Both the position numbers and the translations under genes were made by a program. The notes beneath the pieces are model-generated. The model saw only the letters and a list, made by a program, of their open reading frames with translations, was not told where the DNA came from and did not search any database. From the NCBI GenBank assembly GCA_022843585.1, contig JALHNJ010000002.1, forward strand, positions 124,001-188,000: DNA of 64,000 nt. The letters are read 5' to 3'. Positions 45,436 through 54,854 of this stretch are shown here, piece after piece (positions within the stretch are counted from its first letter, which is position 1; each line of letters opens with the position of its first letter). Source of the stretch: Chitinophagaceae bacterium. Its GTDB lineage: Bacteria > Bacteroidota > Bacteroidia > Chitinophagales > Chitinophagaceae.

Positions 45436-46782
45436 TTAATCTATCAATTGTTGTAAAGCCTGTACTCCGTCCAATAAAATTTTGGCAACTGATTTATAAT
45501 CCTCTTCCTTCTTATCTATTTGTTGTAATTCGCTATAAGGAATAAGCATCTTTACTTCAAAGCCGAGTGCAATGGTCAGGTATGTCCGTTCACTATCAAG
45601 AAATTTCTCCTGCCAACCCGCAGCAATTCGCCAGTTAAATTCTTTCGGAAAATGTTCATCCATCCATTCTTCTACTTCGTTCCATTTATCACGGGTGTAT
45701 TCACCTGATTCCTCAAAATTTGCAGCCGTGTGTAAAGGTGTAGTTAAGTCGGAAGGATCTTCATAAACAACCTGACTGACAAAACCATTAAAGTGACAAA
45801 ACTTAACCTCATAATTTATTTCTAACGGATATTCATTATTCCCGCTCTGAATGCTTTCTTTCTTTGTCCAATTCAGCGCATCAGGTTTATAATAGACCGC
45901 ATTGCCCTGTCGTTTGGTATTGGCAGGCCAGATATAAAGTGCCAGGTATTTCTTATCTGATTCCGTAATAAAATAAGGCTGGACTTCGTTTGCCCATATA
46001 AAATTTACGGCAAACACAGTCCTTCCTTTAAAATCTTTCAATGGATAGGTTGAAATAGATGCTGCATATTCCATCGCCTGGTAAAGTCTTCGCTGGAGCC
46101 TTTTGCCTTCCACTGATTGGATATCCTGCTGGAAGGATAGATTGGCGAAAGGTGCTGGTGGAAACCAATGCGAATAATGAGTATCCAATAACTGAATAAA
46201 ATCATTCACGGGGTAACAATGATAATTATTCGCACGGTGAATTTTCTTAACTCTTAGTAGTATTCTTAACACCTGCTCCCAGCTGAAGGAAACCGGACGG
46301 ATATTTTCCTTATGGGAGAAACAATCCACTTGGTTAAACAATTGCTGACGACAATCCTCTGCAGACCTTTTTACTTCAATGATGAAAAGAGCATCATTCA
46401 AATGAATAACTATATCAGTGATATTTCTTGCATCTTTTGTTTTAGTTGGCTGCAATGTATTAAAGACACTCGTATCCAATTCTCTTGTCGTCATTGCTAT
46501 CGCATAAACAATTGCCGGTTCTTTGTCAGCTTCAGTAAGTTGCTTTGTATCGACCTGAAGTTGAATAGCAAAAGATGATTCTTCATTGCTTAAATTGAAA
46601 AGATCATCGAAATCCGTAGTGGCTTGTTTGGAACCTGAACAATCAATAACATTCCGGATAAATTCAGCAAGAAAAAGGGCATCGCTTTTCAGGCATATCG
46701 CCAATGCACGACTAAGGTTATTCTCTACCGGATCACCATATTCGTTTTGTGAATAGAGATGAAAAAGATTCAAATGGTTCAT
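45436..46782 (-). CDS. PD-(D/E)XK nuclease-like protein
   Basis: 448 residues. The N-terminal ~155 residues carry the nuclease fingerprint: E20 in GDPVENNLSRAL, D123 in ITDIVIHLND, E136-V-K138 in ALFIIEVKRS and a following Gln helix (DCRQQLFNQVD). That order (E...D...ExK...Q) is the metal site of restriction-type PD-(D/E)XK enzymes. The remaining ~290 residues have no family I recognise and could recognise DNA or a partner (AVNFIWANEVQPYF, WRIAAGWQEKFL). It follows a 92-residue gene by 22 bp. A defence or mobile-element nuclease is inferred. Confidence 0.72.
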   Translation of the reverse strand: MNHLNLFHLYSQNEYGDPVENNLSRALAICLKSDALFLAEFIRNVIDCSGSKQATTDFDDLFNLSNEESSFAIQLQVDTKQLTEADKEPAIVYAIAMTTRELDTSVFNTLQPTKTKDARNITDIVIHLNDALFIIEVKRSAEDCRQQLFNQVDCFSHKENIRPVSFSWEQVLRILLRVKKIHRANNYHCYPVNDFIQLLDTHYSHWFPPAPFANLSFQQDIQSVEGKRLQRRLYQAMEYAASISTYPLKDFKGRTVFAVNFIWANEVQPYFITESDKKYLALYIWPANTKRQGNAVYYKPDALNWTKKESIQSGNNEYPLEINYEVKFCHFNGFVSQVVYEDPSDLTTPLHTAANFEESGEYTRDKWNEVEEWMDEHFPKEFNWRIAAGWQEKFLDSERTYLTIALGFEVKMLIPYSELQQIDKKEEDYKSVAKILLDGVQALQQLID

Positions 46783-46804
46783 AGCGAAGAAAATGAGTTT
46801 CTGT

Positions 46805-47083
46805 TCACTTTTTAAAATACCAGTTTCTGTTTATGTCTTTACGAATTACTTTGATATGCTTTAGTAAATTCATTTTATTTTCTTTATCCAACTCCCGTAG
46901 TAATTTCCTAATCGGAAGTCCATTATTATAATCGCTCAGAAAAATACCTTTTTGAATGAACAATACCATTAGATCTTTAGCCATTACTTCTTTAACAGAA
47001 ACATTTTTTTCAAAATAATCTCTCACCACCTGATCAATGCGGCCAATTCTATGAATCTTTTTTTCGGAAAACGTAGTGGGCAT
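46805..47083 (-). CDS. Small hypothetical protein upstream of the PD-(D/E)XK gene
   Basis: 92 residues, basic, mostly helical by eye (KIHRIGRIDQVVRDYFEKN, LPIRKLLRELDKENKMNLL). It has no signal or membrane segment and no family I recognise. It is the first gene of a two-gene operon with the nuclease-like gene. Its start codon is 23 bp from the divergent gene at 47107, so promoters for the two directions must overlap coding sequence. It could be a regulator or antitoxin-like partner (inference). Confidence 0.6.
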   Translation of the reverse strand: MPTTFSEKKIHRIGRIDQVVRDYFEKNVSVKEVMAKDLMVLFIQKGIFLSDYNNGLPIRKLLRELDKENKMNLLKHIKVIRKDINRNWYFKK

Positions 47084-47106
47084 AGATTTACATTCAGCTT
47101 TATTTC

Positions 47107-48156
47107 ATGAATAAATTTAATCAAATGGACAAAGAAATATTTACACGTAAGGAATTATACAACATGGTCTGGTCATCATCGTTTGTTTCTTTATCAAAGA
47201 AATACAATATCTCTGACAATGGGTTGCGGAAAATTTGTGTACGAATGAATATTCCTGTACCAAAAGCAGGGCATTGGATGAAGTTGCAGTTTGGGAAGAA
47301 GGTGAAGGTCTTTTTGCTATCGGAAGACGAAACTGTGGATCAAACAGTAACATTGCAATTACGAGTACAAGGTAACGATGACAGCACTAACGATCCCATA
47401 CAAAGGCTAGCGAAAGAAATCCAAGTTGTCATTCCTGAGAGTTTAGTTTCGCCGGATGAATTGGTTGTAGCAGCACAAAAGGTTCTCACTACAAAAGATA
47501 AATATATTTATAACGGCACTCTCCGTACTTATCGTGATGTCTTAGACATTAATGTATCACCTGCCGGTGTATCCAGGGCACTACTGCTCTTCGACGTTCT
47601 TATTAAAACCCTGCGAAGACGGGGACATGGCATCCTCTTTAAAAATGGAGAAACTTTTGCGGAAGTCAAAGGACAAAACCAGCAAATAAAATTGCGGGAA
47701 CAAACGAAAAGAGTAAAAGGTGAAGATCGTTATGCAGAATATGTGCCGACCGGAATATTTTATTTTAAAATTGACCGTTACCCGGATAAAGAATTCAAAG
47801 ATGGCAGCCGGAAGTTAGAAGCAAAGATGGCAGACATTATTGCCTGGATGGAAGTACAAGCAGATAAAGATAATGACCGTGATGAACAATGGAGAATCAA
47901 ACGGGAGCAAGAAAAGTTGGAAGAAGAACGATTGCTTGCGATTGCGCTTGAACGAGACCGTGAGATGCAGCGATACCGTGATCTGGTTGCTGCTGCTGAA
48001 AGGTGGAAGCAGGCGGGGTTGATCCGGGAGTATGTCTCTGCTGTGGGTAGTGCGGATGCTGAATGGGTGGGATGGGCGAGGAAAAAGGCGGATTGGGTGG
48101 ATCCGGTTGTGGCTGCTGAGGATGGGGTGTTGGGGAGGTATGGAGAAAAGTGCTGA
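47107..48156 (+). CDS. HTH-like protein with C-terminal coiled coil (full-length paralogue)
   Basis: 349 residues from ATG 47107; ATG 47125 is also possible. The N-terminal segment RKELYNMVWSSSFVSLSKKYNISDNGLRKIC...IPVPKAGHWMKLQFGKKV looks like a DNA-binding HTH and belongs to a family widespread in bacteria with no assigned role. The middle (residues ~95-250) is an alpha/beta region. Residues ~245-300 form a charged coiled coil (DEQWRIKREQEKLEEERLL). An HNH nuclease gene follows 38 bp later. A truncated copy lies 3.4 kb upstream with a different partner. Confidence 0.78.
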   Translation: MNKFNQMDKEIFTRKELYNMVWSSSFVSLSKKYNISDNGLRKICVRMNIPVPKAGHWMKLQFGKKVKVFLLSEDETVDQTVTLQLRVQGNDDSTNDPIQRLAKEIQVVIPESLVSPDELVVAAQKVLTTKDKYIYNGTLRTYRDVLDINVSPAGVSRALLLFDVLIKTLRRRGHGILFKNGETFAEVKGQNQQIKLREQTKRVKGEDRYAEYVPTGIFYFKIDRYPDKEFKDGSRKLEAKMADIIAWMEVQADKDNDRDEQWRIKREQEKLEEERLLAIALERDREMQRYRDLVAAAERWKQAGLIREYVSAVGSADAEWVGWARKKADWVDPVVAAEDGVLGRYGEKC

Positions 48157-48194
48157 TACCAAATCGTAAAGATCATTTTGTAGATTGCAGTTAC

Positions 48195-49301
48195 ATGTTT
48201 AATAAAAACAACATAGGATGGTTTGCACACCCGCAATTTATGGATCGGGCAAAGGTATTTGAGAAAAAATACCAGATGATCAACTGCATCATGGGAGATG
48301 AGCCTGCTTTCAGAAAGCAAAAAGTGAATGGACGTTATGGAGATCATTGTCTTTTTTGCGGTAAAAATTTTCCTGAAGTAAGTTTTAACAATGGGCCTCA
48401 TCTTCTTTCACGTATGGTTGGCTCAAAACTCTATTCCAATTTTGAATGCGATGATTGTAACACCCGATTCAGTAAGCTAGAAACAGATCTTTCTTCCTAT
48501 TTAGGACTTGGCCGGTCAATGACTGGATTGCACGGTGAGAGGAAAGTACCAGGGTTTCCAGGAATAGGTATAGAGGCAAAATCTTTTACTTTTAAAGGAA
48601 AGAAAATGTCTGTCATTCATAAAGAAGATGCAGAACGAAATATCGAAACCGGAGAGACCAAGTTAAAATATGGCAAACCAAGTTACACCCCGGCCAATGT
48701 GTATAGGCTGCTCGTAAAATGGGGACTGGCCATTCTTCCTAATGATGAAGTAAGATTAAATTATAAGAAAACGCTGTTCTTTTTAAGAAATGACAAAGTA
48801 CTAAAGGGCTCCCATATTAGTGTGTACCGCTATCCTTTGACTGTCACCATGCCTCTTCACGCCTATATCTTTAAAAAGAAAAAGACAAGTGACAAAGTTC
48901 CCACTCATGCGGTTTCCTTCAATTTTGATAATTTCATTATTACACTCCCCTTGCTATTGCATAATGATGATATGGATTTTTATGACGGGACTATCGACAT
49001 GCCCCTTGCCCCACCCTATTTCATTGGGGGTAATGATATGGGTCCGTTGATGGCTACTACTACAATCGAAGATTTAAGTTCTCCTGTTAAATTGAGGAAT
49101 GAACCCGAAGAAATGACGATGCAATTCAATAAATCCGATCTTGAAAAGGGTTCTATGTATAACCCTCTTACAGGTGAGGAATCATCGGGTTATAATCCGG
49201 TAGGTTCAAAGTATATGATTGCAACCGAACATGGAGTTTCTTTCACCAAAGAAGAACTGAAAGAACTGGTTACGGTTATTGAGGAGAAATTTGCTGAATA
49301 A
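48195..49301 (+). CDS. HNH-family endonuclease
   Basis: 368 residues from ATG 48195. A GTG at 48150 would add 15 residues and overlap the previous gene, so it is less likely but possible. Residues 50-100 hold the HNH zinc module: C52-x-x-C55 in HCLFCGKN, H69 in NNGPHLLSR, and C85-x-x-C88 in FECDDCNTRF, with a following Glu helix (KLETDLSSYLG). The remaining ~270 residues are unassigned and may recognise a target. It is the partner of the HTH-like gene just upstream. A DNA-cleaving defence effector is inferred. Confidence 0.78.
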   Translation: MFNKNNIGWFAHPQFMDRAKVFEKKYQMINCIMGDEPAFRKQKVNGRYGDHCLFCGKNFPEVSFNNGPHLLSRMVGSKLYSNFECDDCNTRFSKLETDLSSYLGLGRSMTGLHGERKVPGFPGIGIEAKSFTFKGKKMSVIHKEDAERNIETGETKLKYGKPSYTPANVYRLLVKWGLAILPNDEVRLNYKKTLFFLRNDKVLKGSHISVYRYPLTVTMPLHAYIFKKKKTSDKVPTHAVSFNFDNFIITLPLLLHNDDMDFYDGTIDMPLAPPYFIGGNDMGPLMATTTIEDLSSPVKLRNEPEEMTMQFNKSDLEKGSMYNPLTGEESSGYNPVGSKYMIATEHGVSFTKEELKELVTVIEEKFAE

Positions 49302-49423
49302 TTAGTCTGGTTTCTTCGTTTTTCTATTTGTAGAAACACCTATTGGCAAAACGCAATTTTCCTCTTATATTTCTATACTCATAATTTCGCCATTTAAAAT
49401 AACCATAAATCGAGTAAGCCACC

Positions 49424-51298
49424 ATGTATCTAAGAAGATTACAACTATGGAATTTCAGAAAGTATGGATCAGATACAGCTCTTAACAGGGATGCAGATCT
49501 TACTATGCTATTGCAAGGAGGGTTGAATTTACTCGTGGGGGAAAATGATTCCGGAAAAACCAGTATCCTTGATGCAATAAAGATTATCACATTAACTAGA
49601 AGTAACGAATATATAAGACTACAACCGGAAGATTTTTATCATGCTCCTGGAACTGGGCAACCTGTCAACCGACTAAAAATCGAATGCATATTTACGGGCT
49701 TAAATGATGATGAGGCTAAAAATTTCATTGAATGGCTCTCGGTTCGAGAAGTAAATGGCAAGGCTGAATTTTATCTGCGAATTTTTATCGAAGCTGACCT
49801 GAAAGGAGGAGTTGTTATGCCTTATGACCTAAGGGCTGGTAATGATGACGAGGGTATTGTTCTTACTGCTGGCGCGAAGGATTTAATTCGAGCTACATAT
49901 TTGAAACCATTAAGAGATGCCGAAACAGAGCTTTCTCCGAAAAGAAACTCCCGCTTGTCACAAATTCTCGATAGCCATGATGCATTTAAGAACAAGGTTG
50001 ATCACCCTCTCATAGCGGTTGTCGCTACCGCCAATACCGCAATAAAAAATTATTTCAGGGGCATCAATGAGGCAGGCGAGGTTGAGGCAGGTCATGCAGG
50101 AAAAAATATTACGGATAGCATCAATACTTTTTTAAATGACTTTTTTGGCAGACAAAAGGACTCGGGATTTGAAATTTCTACCCAATCGCTGAAAAACATA
50201 CTAGAAAAACTAGAGCTGATTCTTGAACGGGGAAACAATGGTTTGGGATCTCATAACTTATTATTTATTGCCGCTGAACTTCTACTATTAACTAGGCGAG
50301 AATTTACAGGGCTTCGCTTAGCATTAATTGAAGAGATCGAAGCACATCTTCACCCCCAGGCACAATTGCGGCTGATTGAATACCTTGCTACTGATGCTAA
50401 AAACAATAATATACAACTAATCATTACTTCACATAGTCCCACACTCGCTTCAAAGGTATCAGTAGCCAACATCGTACTTTGTAAAGACAACTGGGCTTAT
50501 TCTTTAGCACCTGAATTTACAGAGTTAAAAATAGGCGACTATGCATTCTTAGAAAGGTTCTTAGATGCAACAAAGGCTAATCTTTTTTTTGCCCAAGGAG
50601 TAATTTTAGTAGAAGGCGATGCAGAGAATATTCTTATTCCCTCAATTGCTCGCATCATCGGGAGGGATTTTACAAAATATGGAGTATCCGTCGTAAATAT
50701 TGGGAATACTGCCTTTAATAGATATTCCAGAATATTTAAAAGAACTGACGGTAAGGCATTAAACATTTCAGTAGCATGCGTTACCGACAACGATATTGAT
50801 CTCGATGCCGGTTTAACCCCTCAAGAAGTCGAGCAAAACCGCACTGCCAAAGCGGCAAAGTATGATGGTCAGAAGGTGAAGACTTTTGTTTCTCCGATCA
50901 AAACGCTAGAATATGATCTTTCGCTTGGCGTGTTACAGCAGGATTTATATCGCTCAGCGCTGTTTGCAAACAAACTAAAAAACAGCGATCAATATGGAGT
51001 GACCTTTACAAAGTATAAACAAGTCAAAACAGAGTTGTCACAACAAGTCGACGCATGGCAGCAGGCTGCTATTACAGATGAACAAAAGGCAAGGCACATT
51101 CTTGGTTATATTGCTAGCAGAGATCTGAAATCAATCACAGCACAATTCTTCGCATTACTGCTTGAACATAGAAATAGAAAAGAAGACATGAAAGCCATTT
51201 TTGTAGCTGACCCTTATTTTGAATATATCATTCAGGCAATCGAATATGTTACCGAACCATTAAATCAGCCCCAAAATGTTCAACCCAATAACGGATGA
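49424..51298 (+). CDS. gajA: Gabija defence protein GajA (OLD-family ATPase-nuclease)
   Basis: 624 residues. The N-terminal ABC-type ATPase has Walker A GENDSGKTS (39-47) and a Walker B/D-loop region IEEIEAHLHPQAQ (about 300). The C-terminal TOPRIM nuclease shows ILVEGDAENILIPSIAR (about 395) and CVTDNDIDLD (about 453), the conserved Glu and DxD metal ligands. This is the OLD nuclease plan of GajA. GajA is known to nick DNA at specific sites when nucleotides are depleted during phage infection. The downstream gene overlaps by 23 bp and encodes the matching helicase, so the pair is a Gabija system. Confidence 0.93.
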   Translation: MYLRRLQLWNFRKYGSDTALNRDADLTMLLQGGLNLLVGENDSGKTSILDAIKIITLTRSNEYIRLQPEDFYHAPGTGQPVNRLKIECIFTGLNDDEAKNFIEWLSVREVNGKAEFYLRIFIEADLKGGVVMPYDLRAGNDDEGIVLTAGAKDLIRATYLKPLRDAETELSPKRNSRLSQILDSHDAFKNKVDHPLIAVVATANTAIKNYFRGINEAGEVEAGHAGKNITDSINTFLNDFFGRQKDSGFEISTQSLKNILEKLELILERGNNGLGSHNLLFIAAELLLLTRREFTGLRLALIEEIEAHLHPQAQLRLIEYLATDAKNNNIQLIITSHSPTLASKVSVANIVLCKDNWAYSLAPEFTELKIGDYAFLERFLDATKANLFFAQGVILVEGDAENILIPSIARIIGRDFTKYGVSVVNIGNTAFNRYSRIFKRTDGKALNISVACVTDNDIDLDAGLTPQEVEQNRTAKAAKYDGQKVKTFVSPIKTLEYDLSLGVLQQDLYRSALFANKLKNSDQYGVTFTKYKQVKTELSQQVDAWQQAAITDEQKARHILGYIASRDLKSITAQFFALLLEHRNRKEDMKAIFVADPYFEYIIQAIEYVTEPLNQPQNVQPNNG

Positions 51299-53231
51299 GG
51301 ATATTGCCAAAGCGGAAGAATTTCTACTACCCGCTGGTGAACATTTCGATGAACAAAGACGGAATATCATCAAATGTCAAGATTCTGTTGATGTAAATGC
51401 TTGCCCCGGAAGTGGGAAGACAACAGTAATGCTTGCGAAGCTTCTGTTACTTTCCTCACAACTACCTATAAAAAGTAATGGCGGAATTTGCGTTCTCACA
51501 CATACCAATGTCGCCATCGATGAAATAAAGGAAAAACTTGGACTTTCTGATACAGTTTTATTTAAGTATCCTAATCACTTTGGAACCATTCAAAGCTTTG
51601 TCAATAAATTCTTAGCAATTCCTGGCTATAGTGTGATGTTCCCTCACAGACGACCTTCCATCATTGATCAAGAATGGTACAACAGCGTTATTGCAAAACG
51701 GTATCCATCATGGCATGGAGCAGGTAAAACATGGATTCAACACAAACCAGACCCGGTGCCGCTACTACAGTCCTATAGATTTAATTCCCAGTTTAACAAC
51801 TTACTAAAAAAAATGAAAGGCGATCCAGTCTTTAATAATAATGGACCCGCCTTACAAAACATTTTTGATTTTAAGATGCGCATACTTCGGGAAGGAATAT
51901 TAAGTTTTGATGACGCTTACTTACTTGCGGAATTCTATATAACAAAATATCCGAAAATCAAGGAATTGCTAACGAAAAGGTTTCCTCTTGTAATAATTGA
52001 TGAAATGCAGGACACCGATGAGAATCAATTAGCTTTGCTAAACCTAATTTTCGATCCTGCTTCGACAGTGGTGCAACGAATAGGAGATTACAACCAGGCA
52101 ATCTATAACAAGGTTACCGAGCAATCAGTTTGGAATATAGGAATCAATACACTTCCTCTTTCAGACAGCCGACGATTTTCCAATGGTATCGCCCAACAGA
52201 TCGATCGCATTTGTGTTACCCCCAGGAATATGAACGGTAATGCTGCTATCGCAGACATTCCATCAAGAATAATTCTCTTTCCACAACAACGTATCAACGA
52301 TGTTATCCCGCATTTCGGAAATTTATTGATTGAAGCCAACATTCCCTCCTTGTCAAAAAAACCTGCTAAGGTTGTCGGATGGGTAAAGGAAACAGAAGCG
52401 GCTGCTGGTCAAGTAAGAAACTGCATTCAAGCATACTGGGCTAGTTATTCTCTTGTCAACAGGGTCACAAGAAAAGACTTTCCAAACCTAGATGAATACC
52501 TAGTAAAACCTGAAGCTGCTATTATTGAAACAAAAGGAACATCCTACTATTGGGATGTAGCTCTCCAGATATTACTAAAATCATTGCGGATTTTGAATGT
52601 CCGTCATGATTCCGGCTCTTATTATTCGAAAACGAGTCTCATCTCGAAATTAAAATTACATCCAGCTTTTTTTGAATTATTTCAAGTTGGAATTATACAA
52701 TGGATTCACCAAATCCACTTAAATCAAAATCCCTTTGTGGCTATTCGTACATTTGTAATTGATCAATTCCTACCGCTATTCAATCTTGTTCCTGATGCTG
52801 AGCTCAATGCTTTTTTAAACAATCAAAATCCACCTTCAATTGTTGTAGCGGCAAACCAACAAGATGCTGGTAATATTTTTAAACACAGTTACGGTGGAAT
52901 TGATCCATGTCATGCTGACAAGCAAGTAGAAATTCCCGTATGTACTATTCATTCAGTTAAAGGAGAAACCCACTCTGCAACACTCTATCTGGAGACGTTT
53001 TATTTCGAAGAGGATATAAAGAAAATTCGACGATACCTAAAGATCGGGGCTGGTGCTGGTATACCCACAACTCAAGTACGAATGATTCAAACATTAAAAA
53101 TGGCATATGTGGCTATGTCAAGACCTATTCACCTTCTTTGCTTAGCAATCAGAAATGATGGTATTACTCAACAGGATATAGATGAATTACAGGCCGTTGG
53201 CTGGACAGTAGATGATACGTTATGTCATTAG
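51276..53231 (+). CDS. gajB: Gabija defence protein GajB (UvrD/Rep-like helicase)
   Basis: 651 residues. Superfamily-1 helicase motifs are motif I at 43-50 (CPGSGKTT), motif II in LVIIDEMQDTDENQLALL (about 238), motif III in VVQRIGDYNQAIYN, motif V/VI near IPVCTIHSVKGETHSATLYLE, and KMAYVAMSRPIHLLCLA. GajB proteins are UvrD-like and act with GajA as the sensor/amplifying partner. The gene starts inside gajA, giving translational coupling. It is somewhat longer than the first-described Bacillus GajB, with extra sequence between the motor motifs. Confidence 0.92.
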   Translation: MFNPITDEDIAKAEEFLLPAGEHFDEQRRNIIKCQDSVDVNACPGSGKTTVMLAKLLLLSSQLPIKSNGGICVLTHTNVAIDEIKEKLGLSDTVLFKYPNHFGTIQSFVNKFLAIPGYSVMFPHRRPSIIDQEWYNSVIAKRYPSWHGAGKTWIQHKPDPVPLLQSYRFNSQFNNLLKKMKGDPVFNNNGPALQNIFDFKMRILREGILSFDDAYLLAEFYITKYPKIKELLTKRFPLVIIDEMQDTDENQLALLNLIFDPASTVVQRIGDYNQAIYNKVTEQSVWNIGINTLPLSDSRRFSNGIAQQIDRICVTPRNMNGNAAIADIPSRIILFPQQRINDVIPHFGNLLIEANIPSLSKKPAKVVGWVKETEAAAGQVRNCIQAYWASYSLVNRVTRKDFPNLDEYLVKPEAAIIETKGTSYYWDVALQILLKSLRILNVRHDSGSYYSKTSLISKLKLHPAFFELFQVGIIQWIHQIHLNQNPFVAIRTFVIDQFLPLFNLVPDAELNAFLNNQNPPSIVVAANQQDAGNIFKHSYGGIDPCHADKQVEIPVCTIHSVKGETHSATLYLETFYFEEDIKKIRRYLKIGAGAGIPTTQVRMIQTLKMAYVAMSRPIHLLCLAIRNDGITQQDIDELQAVGWTVDDTLCH

Positions 53232-53342
53232 ATCTGTTCACTAGAAAAACTTGGGAATAAGATATATTCTGGAAATCAGCTGACTCCCTCCTATGCTCAA
53301 AAAAACTGAAGAGTGCGGTTAGTAGTGCTTATAATCTTAAGG

Positions 53343-54227
53343 CTATTTCTTGATATACACAGAAAGCTCATCGCTCAACTTAATCTCTGAATACACTTCG
53401 TTCAATCTCTTCAGTATTTTGGTACTAGAAACAGGGAAGAAAGTGCTGATTCTATAGGTGTCAGGTTCATTTTGAACAGGCAAAGTCCAGATTTTATAAA
53501 CGATTCCTTTGTACTTGAAATTAATATTAGTTGCATCATCATTTTTGTATACACCGCTATTATCAATTTCATGAAATATATTTTCAAAATCCTTATGAAG
53601 GCATTCATGTCTAAAAACTCCATAAAAATGATCCTTTGTGCTAGGGTAAGGCTTCATACCATGAGCAAAGTGCCGAGTCAGAATATGCATTGCTGATTCA
53701 TAGTCAAACCTGATTGAAAGACCATTAAGTTTTAGCGGGTAGTATTCACCTTTAATATCTAGTTCAAATATTTTCCTTATAAGTACATATCGGAATTTTG
53801 ACCAAGCAATTAACTCACTTATATCTTCATCTTTTTCATCGTCCCCTTTTGTCGGATTATTCGCCCACTCACTTTCAAGATCCTTAACCTGAAATTTGGT
53901 TTCTTTTTGAGAAGCTGCGCCAAGTGAACCTGGAGCCCAGTTAGCATCCAAATGACCATACCAATTATGGACAAAGAATCGAAAGTTAGCTAGATGAAGC
54001 GGTGTCAGTGGAGGTACGCCTGGCATCTCTCCAAAAAACATAAGGTACAATCGCCGGTAGTACATATCCCAGCATTCCGGGAGGTTTGGAAGGTCATCCA
54101 ATTCGCGTTGCTCACCCATCATCCACAATTCTTCTGTACCCAATGGTTTACCTTCTTTTAATTTTTTATCAATTTCTTGTCGCTTCGCCTCGTTTTCGTC
54201 AATCATTTGTTGGGTTATCTCTTTCAT
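53343..54227 (-). CDS. Hypothetical protein, possible BECR-like nuclease
   Basis: 294 residues from ATG 54227, chosen for its ATGA overlap with the glycosylase-like gene; an in-frame ATG at 54266 would overlap much more. The C-terminal ~120 residues have a strand-rich pattern around ESAMHILTRHFAHGMKP, FYGVFRHECLHKDFENIFHEI, YKGIVYKIWTLPV and YRISTFFPV. This recalls the phage BECR-type RNase families, where an h-x-x-R/K-H segment starts the fold. That assignment is tentative. The N-terminal half is acidic and unassigned. Last gene of a three-gene operon. Confidence 0.6.
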   Translation of the reverse strand: MKEITQQMIDENEAKRQEIDKKLKEGKPLGTEELWMMGEQRELDDLPNLPECWDMYYRRLYLMFFGEMPGVPPLTPLHLANFRFFVHNWYGHLDANWAPGSLGAASQKETKFQVKDLESEWANNPTKGDDEKDEDISELIAWSKFRYVLIRKIFELDIKGEYYPLKLNGLSIRFDYESAMHILTRHFAHGMKPYPSTKDHFYGVFRHECLHKDFENIFHEIDNSGVYKNDDATNINFKYKGIVYKIWTLPVQNEPDTYRISTFFPVSSTKILKRLNEVYSEIKLSDELSVYIKK

Positions 54228-54844
54228 GGTCTTTTTGGTTTTGTAGATTCTATTGCTTCTCGCCACGCAAATATCTTGCTGCGGATGCCCCCACCCCTTA
54301 CTGATGGAGATGCCAACTCAGCACAATAAAGGTCGACTTGCTCACAAGCTTTCTTTATCTTTTCCCATTGATTCCAAATGCGAGGAATACCTCTCCGTGT
54401 CTTTCTTGTTAAAAAAATACCCCGGAGTGACTTGTGATTCTGATTAATATACTCTACGATTTGTGGTGTAAAGAAATTTAAATCCAAATTTAGCCCCGTA
54501 TTGCTAGCTAATTCGAAATCTTCATCCTTGAATCCCTTTGTAAGGAAACGCTTATGATCCTTATTTTCCAATTCAACATTCCTTACTTCATAAATAAGAT
54601 CTGTTAGACCTATTTTATTTTTAAGACAAAACTCTTCTTTTTCTTGCTTACTTTTATCTATAAGACAATTTTCATTAAATGCATGAGGGAGTATACACCA
54701 AAAGAGGCTTTTATCCCTGCTATAAAAATAATCGGGATTATCCCCTTTGCTTACATTCCATATCGGATTAAAAGTCCCAATAAAAAGGAATTTCATTCCT
54801 TCCGGTGGCAATAGTATTCTGTGAAATCGATGTATACAAGGCAT
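54224..54844 (-). CDS. Uracil-DNA-glycosylase superfamily-like protein
   Basis: 206 residues. Motif 1 is FLFIGTFNPIWN (20-30) followed by DYFYSRDKSLFWCILP, closely matching the G-x-x-P...YY-x-x-x-x-N-x-FW pattern of hypoxanthine/uracil DNA glycosylases. Near the C-terminus, ELASPSVRGG corresponds to the SPS motif 2 loop that enters the DNA minor groove. The KIGLTDLIYEV segment also fits the family. Glycosylases of this fold excise modified or deaminated bases. In an operon with two unknown genes beside Gabija, it may act on modified phage DNA. That role is inferred. Confidence 0.68.
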   Translation of the reverse strand: MPCIHRFHRILLPPEGMKFLFIGTFNPIWNVSKGDNPDYFYSRDKSLFWCILPHAFNENCLIDKSKQEKEEFCLKNKIGLTDLIYEVRNVELENKDHKRFLTKGFKDEDFELASNTGLNLDLNFFTPQIVEYINQNHKSLRGIFLTRKTRRGIPRIWNQWEKIKKACEQVDLYCAELASPSVRGGGIRSKIFAWREAIESTKPKRP

Positions 54845-54854
54845 TATTCAAGGA

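Noticed and set aside
47778-48401. 207-codon leftward frame, Ser/Arg-rich
   Set aside because: Antisense shadow of the coiled-coil end of the 47107 gene and the start of the HNH gene.
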